Part shown: one piece after another, positions 62,867 through 64,000 of the stretch
Layout: every line of letters starts with the position of its first letter
Position numbering within the stretch: position 1 is the stretch's first letter
Notes under the pieces: generated by a model
The model's database searches: none
Told to the model about the DNA's origin: nothing
What the model saw: only the letters and a program-made list of their open reading frames with translations
Assembly: GCF_004005815.1 (NCBI RefSeq)
Contig: NZ_SACK01000001.1
Span: forward strand, 310,001-374,000
Source: Mucilaginibacter limnophilus
Lineage (GTDB): Bacteria; Bacteroidota; Bacteroidia; Sphingobacteriales; Sphingobacteriaceae
Direction of reading: 5' to 3'
Length of the DNA stretch: 64,000 nt
Position numbers and translations under genes: made by a program

Positions 62867-62896
62867 CAAATATAGGCAGATGTTTATTAAATCAAA
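62867..62896 (-). promoter_or_regulatory. Promoter of the histidine operon
   Basis: Minus strand: -33 TTTG (62893-62896), 18-bp spacer, -7 TATATTTG (62867-62874). The predicted start is near 62860, leaving about 27 nt before hisL. Confidence 0.65.
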
Positions 62897-62955
62897 ATTA
62901 TATGTGAATTTTAAGGGTTGACGCATGGTGCCGGGCGGTTGGCGTTGTAATTAAT

Positions 62956-63032
62956 GGCGTTGCCTTCGGCCGGCTTTACACTCATATCCCTGCAGGCCTT
63001 AGCCAGGGGCCGGTATCCGTTGCCATCCTTAA
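62956..63032. repeat. Long intergenic repeat, copy B
   Basis: Starts GGCGTTGCCTTCGGCCGGCT and shares CTCATATCCCTGCAGGC, TTAGCCAGGGGCCGGTATCC and CATCCTTAA with 35851-35931. It occupies the 360-bp gap between the his promoter and the last gene. Confidence 0.75.
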
Positions 63033-63122
63033 CCCTGCTGGGTGAACCACTGACTTTTTGGATTTACTGATTGCGCATTGTTAAAAAGTGTGAATGCGAG
63101 AACGAAGAAATTCCTATTATTT

Positions 63123-63182
63123 GTCATCCTGAGCGACAGCGAAGGATCTATCGGCAATAGATCCTTCGTTCCTCAGCATGAC
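63123..63182. repeat. REP-like element, GTCATCCTGAGC family
   Basis: GTCATCCTGAGCGACAGCGA on the left, CTTCGTTCCTCAGCATGAC on the right, with GGATCTAT/ATAGATCC inside. Pairs with copy 36054-36113. Confidence 0.8.
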
Positions 63183-63197
63183 AGGTAGCTTGAAATT

Positions 63198-63228
63198 AGA
63201 GATTGCCGCGCATTCGCTCGCAATGACG
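63198..63228. repeat. Half copy of the GTCATTGCGAG element
   Basis: AGAGATTGCCGCGCATTCGC plus TCGCAATGACG matches one arm of the elements at 20390-20472 and 55963-56045. Confidence 0.6.
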
Positions 63229-63256
63229 TGTTGGAAATATCGTATCTAACTAAGCG

Positions 63257-64000
63257 TTATTTACCCCATACTTCATACACCACTCCATCTTCAAATTCGT
63301 AAAGCTTTTTCAACTGATGCTGTTTCCTGATATCATCCAAGCCAATAAGCTCAGGATTCGCCATGGCGTTGAACCATATCAGGTAGTAGTGTTTGTTTTG
63401 GCTAAACTTTTTCACATCATCAGTGAAATATCTATGCGGTACCAGCTTGGCTTGCATGCCTGTAAAAAAGTAAACGGCCTCATCGGCATCTGAATATACC
63501 GGTAATCCTGATTTATATTGATGCGTATGTTTTTTCAGGAAACTGACAAATTCCGATTTGTTCCAGTCGTCGTCGGTATAACCGGGTACGCCGTACTCAA
63601 ATTCGTCGTCGTAGCGTTTCAGGTCAATCAGTATATAATTATATAAAAAGCCTGACATTATTAATATCGTTACAATACTTACCCACACGCGTTGCGGGCT
63701 TTTGATGCGTGCCAATACAGTAGGCACCCAAAACGTACAACCAATCAGCATCGGGATGAACATAGGTGACAGCAACCGGCTGCTCAACTGTTCAAACCGG
63801 GAAACGGTGGCTATTATTAATATAAACAGACTATATATAATCGCAAAGGCGGCACATATAATTTGATAATTGTTTATTATGCCTTTTATAGCCAAGAAAA
63901 CAAAACCTGCTATAAGCGCTATGATAATAAATACTGATAGAGCCGGGCCATAAGGACGTGCGGTTTCGTTCAGGCCAAGCCAGTCGCATATAACAGTGCC
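63257..64000 (-). CDS. Polytopic membrane protein, C-terminal 248 residues (5' end cut by window)
   Basis: The frame is open to the right edge; a TTG inside it is not taken as the start because hydrophobic coding sequence continues upstream (ETARPYGPALSVFIIIALIA). About four transmembrane helices occupy the first 130 residues shown. A soluble tail follows (DDDWNKSEFVSFLKKHTHQY, DADEAVYFFTGM). The layout, helices then a small periplasmic C-terminal domain, resembles large GT-C glycosyltransferase-like proteins, but no catalytic motif is in view. Confidence 0.75.
   Translation of the reverse strand, partial: GTVICDWLGLNETARPYGPALSVFIIIALIAGFVFLAIKGIINNYQIICAAFAIIYSLFILIIATVSRFEQLSSRLLSPMFIPMLIGCTFWVPTVLARIKSPQRVWVSIVTILIMSGFLYNYILIDLKRYDDEFEYGVPGYTDDDWNKSEFVSFLKKHTHQYKSGLPVYSDADEAVYFFTGMQAKLVPHRYFTDDVKKFSQNKHYYLIWFNAMANPELIGLDDIRKQHQLKKLYEFEDGVVYEVWGK

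Overview
The window looks like chromosome of a Bacteroidota bacterium, most likely family Sphingobacteriaceae (Mucilaginibacter/Pedobacter type). The evidence is the Bacteroidota promoter signature (-33 TTTG, -7 TAnnTTTG) in front of many genes, the near absence of strong Shine-Dalgarno sites, and lineage-typical genes: gldC, a MarR-GNAT fusion, a carboxypeptidase-regulatory-domain protein, many lipoproteins, the bifunctional hisB and hisIE, and an Nramp-UspA fusion. No rRNA, tRNA, phage, IS transposase or CRISPR array was seen. The ends cut rpoN (left) and a polytopic membrane protein (right).

Layout. 1-10 kb: rpoN (sigma-54, partial), mscL, the rpmH-rnpA-yidD-tsaB block, two envelope proteins, a DUF423 protein, a lipoprotein and priA. 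10-23 kb: pcm, smpB, an Mn/Fe transporter fused to a stress-protein domain with a likely metal-regulator operator, an Lrp regulator, cutC, a secreted glycosylasparaginase, a WYL regulator, EVE and SRPBCC proteins, pyrC, a NUDIX enzyme and a DEAD-box helicase. 23-31 kb: gldC between small membrane proteins, then a four-gene signalling module (CHASE3-GAF hybrid kinase with three receivers, CheR, CheB, and a second REC-PAS-kinase-REC protein) with no chemoreceptor, followed by ogt.

31-40 kb: a cytochrome c maturation cluster (ccmB, ccmC, ccmD, then ccmE, ccmF), interrupted by glutamate dehydrogenase and a 950-bp repeat-filled gap. CcmE carries Cys instead of the heme-binding His (CxxxY type), which fits the absence of ccmG/ccmH here. 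40-52 kb: a DUF2520 protein, [2Fe-2S] ferredoxin and iscX, kdsC, maf, then an overlapping trio (divergent Lgt homologue, a radical SAM enzyme resembling tetraether lipid synthase, a small membrane protein), ppx, dnaJ/grpE, an FtsE-type ATPase, a LuxC-like acyl-CoA reductase and a 2[4Fe-4S] ferredoxin. 52-54.5 kb: MarR-GNAT, an NlpC/P60 peptidase and a WD40 protein. 54.5-62.9 kb: a complete histidine operon on the minus strand, hisG-D-(lipoprotein)-C-B-H-A-F-IE. It is preceded by a previously uncalled 20-codon His-rich leader peptide (hisL) and a good promoter, so it is probably controlled by attenuation.

The most unusual whole-window signal is the intergenic repeat content. Several families of short palindromic or hairpin-forming elements sit directly behind stop codons in a fixed orientation, and in at least six genes the stop codon itself lies inside the element. 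Other non-coding structure includes a 12-copy 9-bp tandem array flanked by a hairpin and a palindrome, and two composite intergenic blocks that share long repeats in the same order. The candidate new biochemical system is the Lgt-like/radical SAM/small membrane protein trio at 43.1-45.5 kb.
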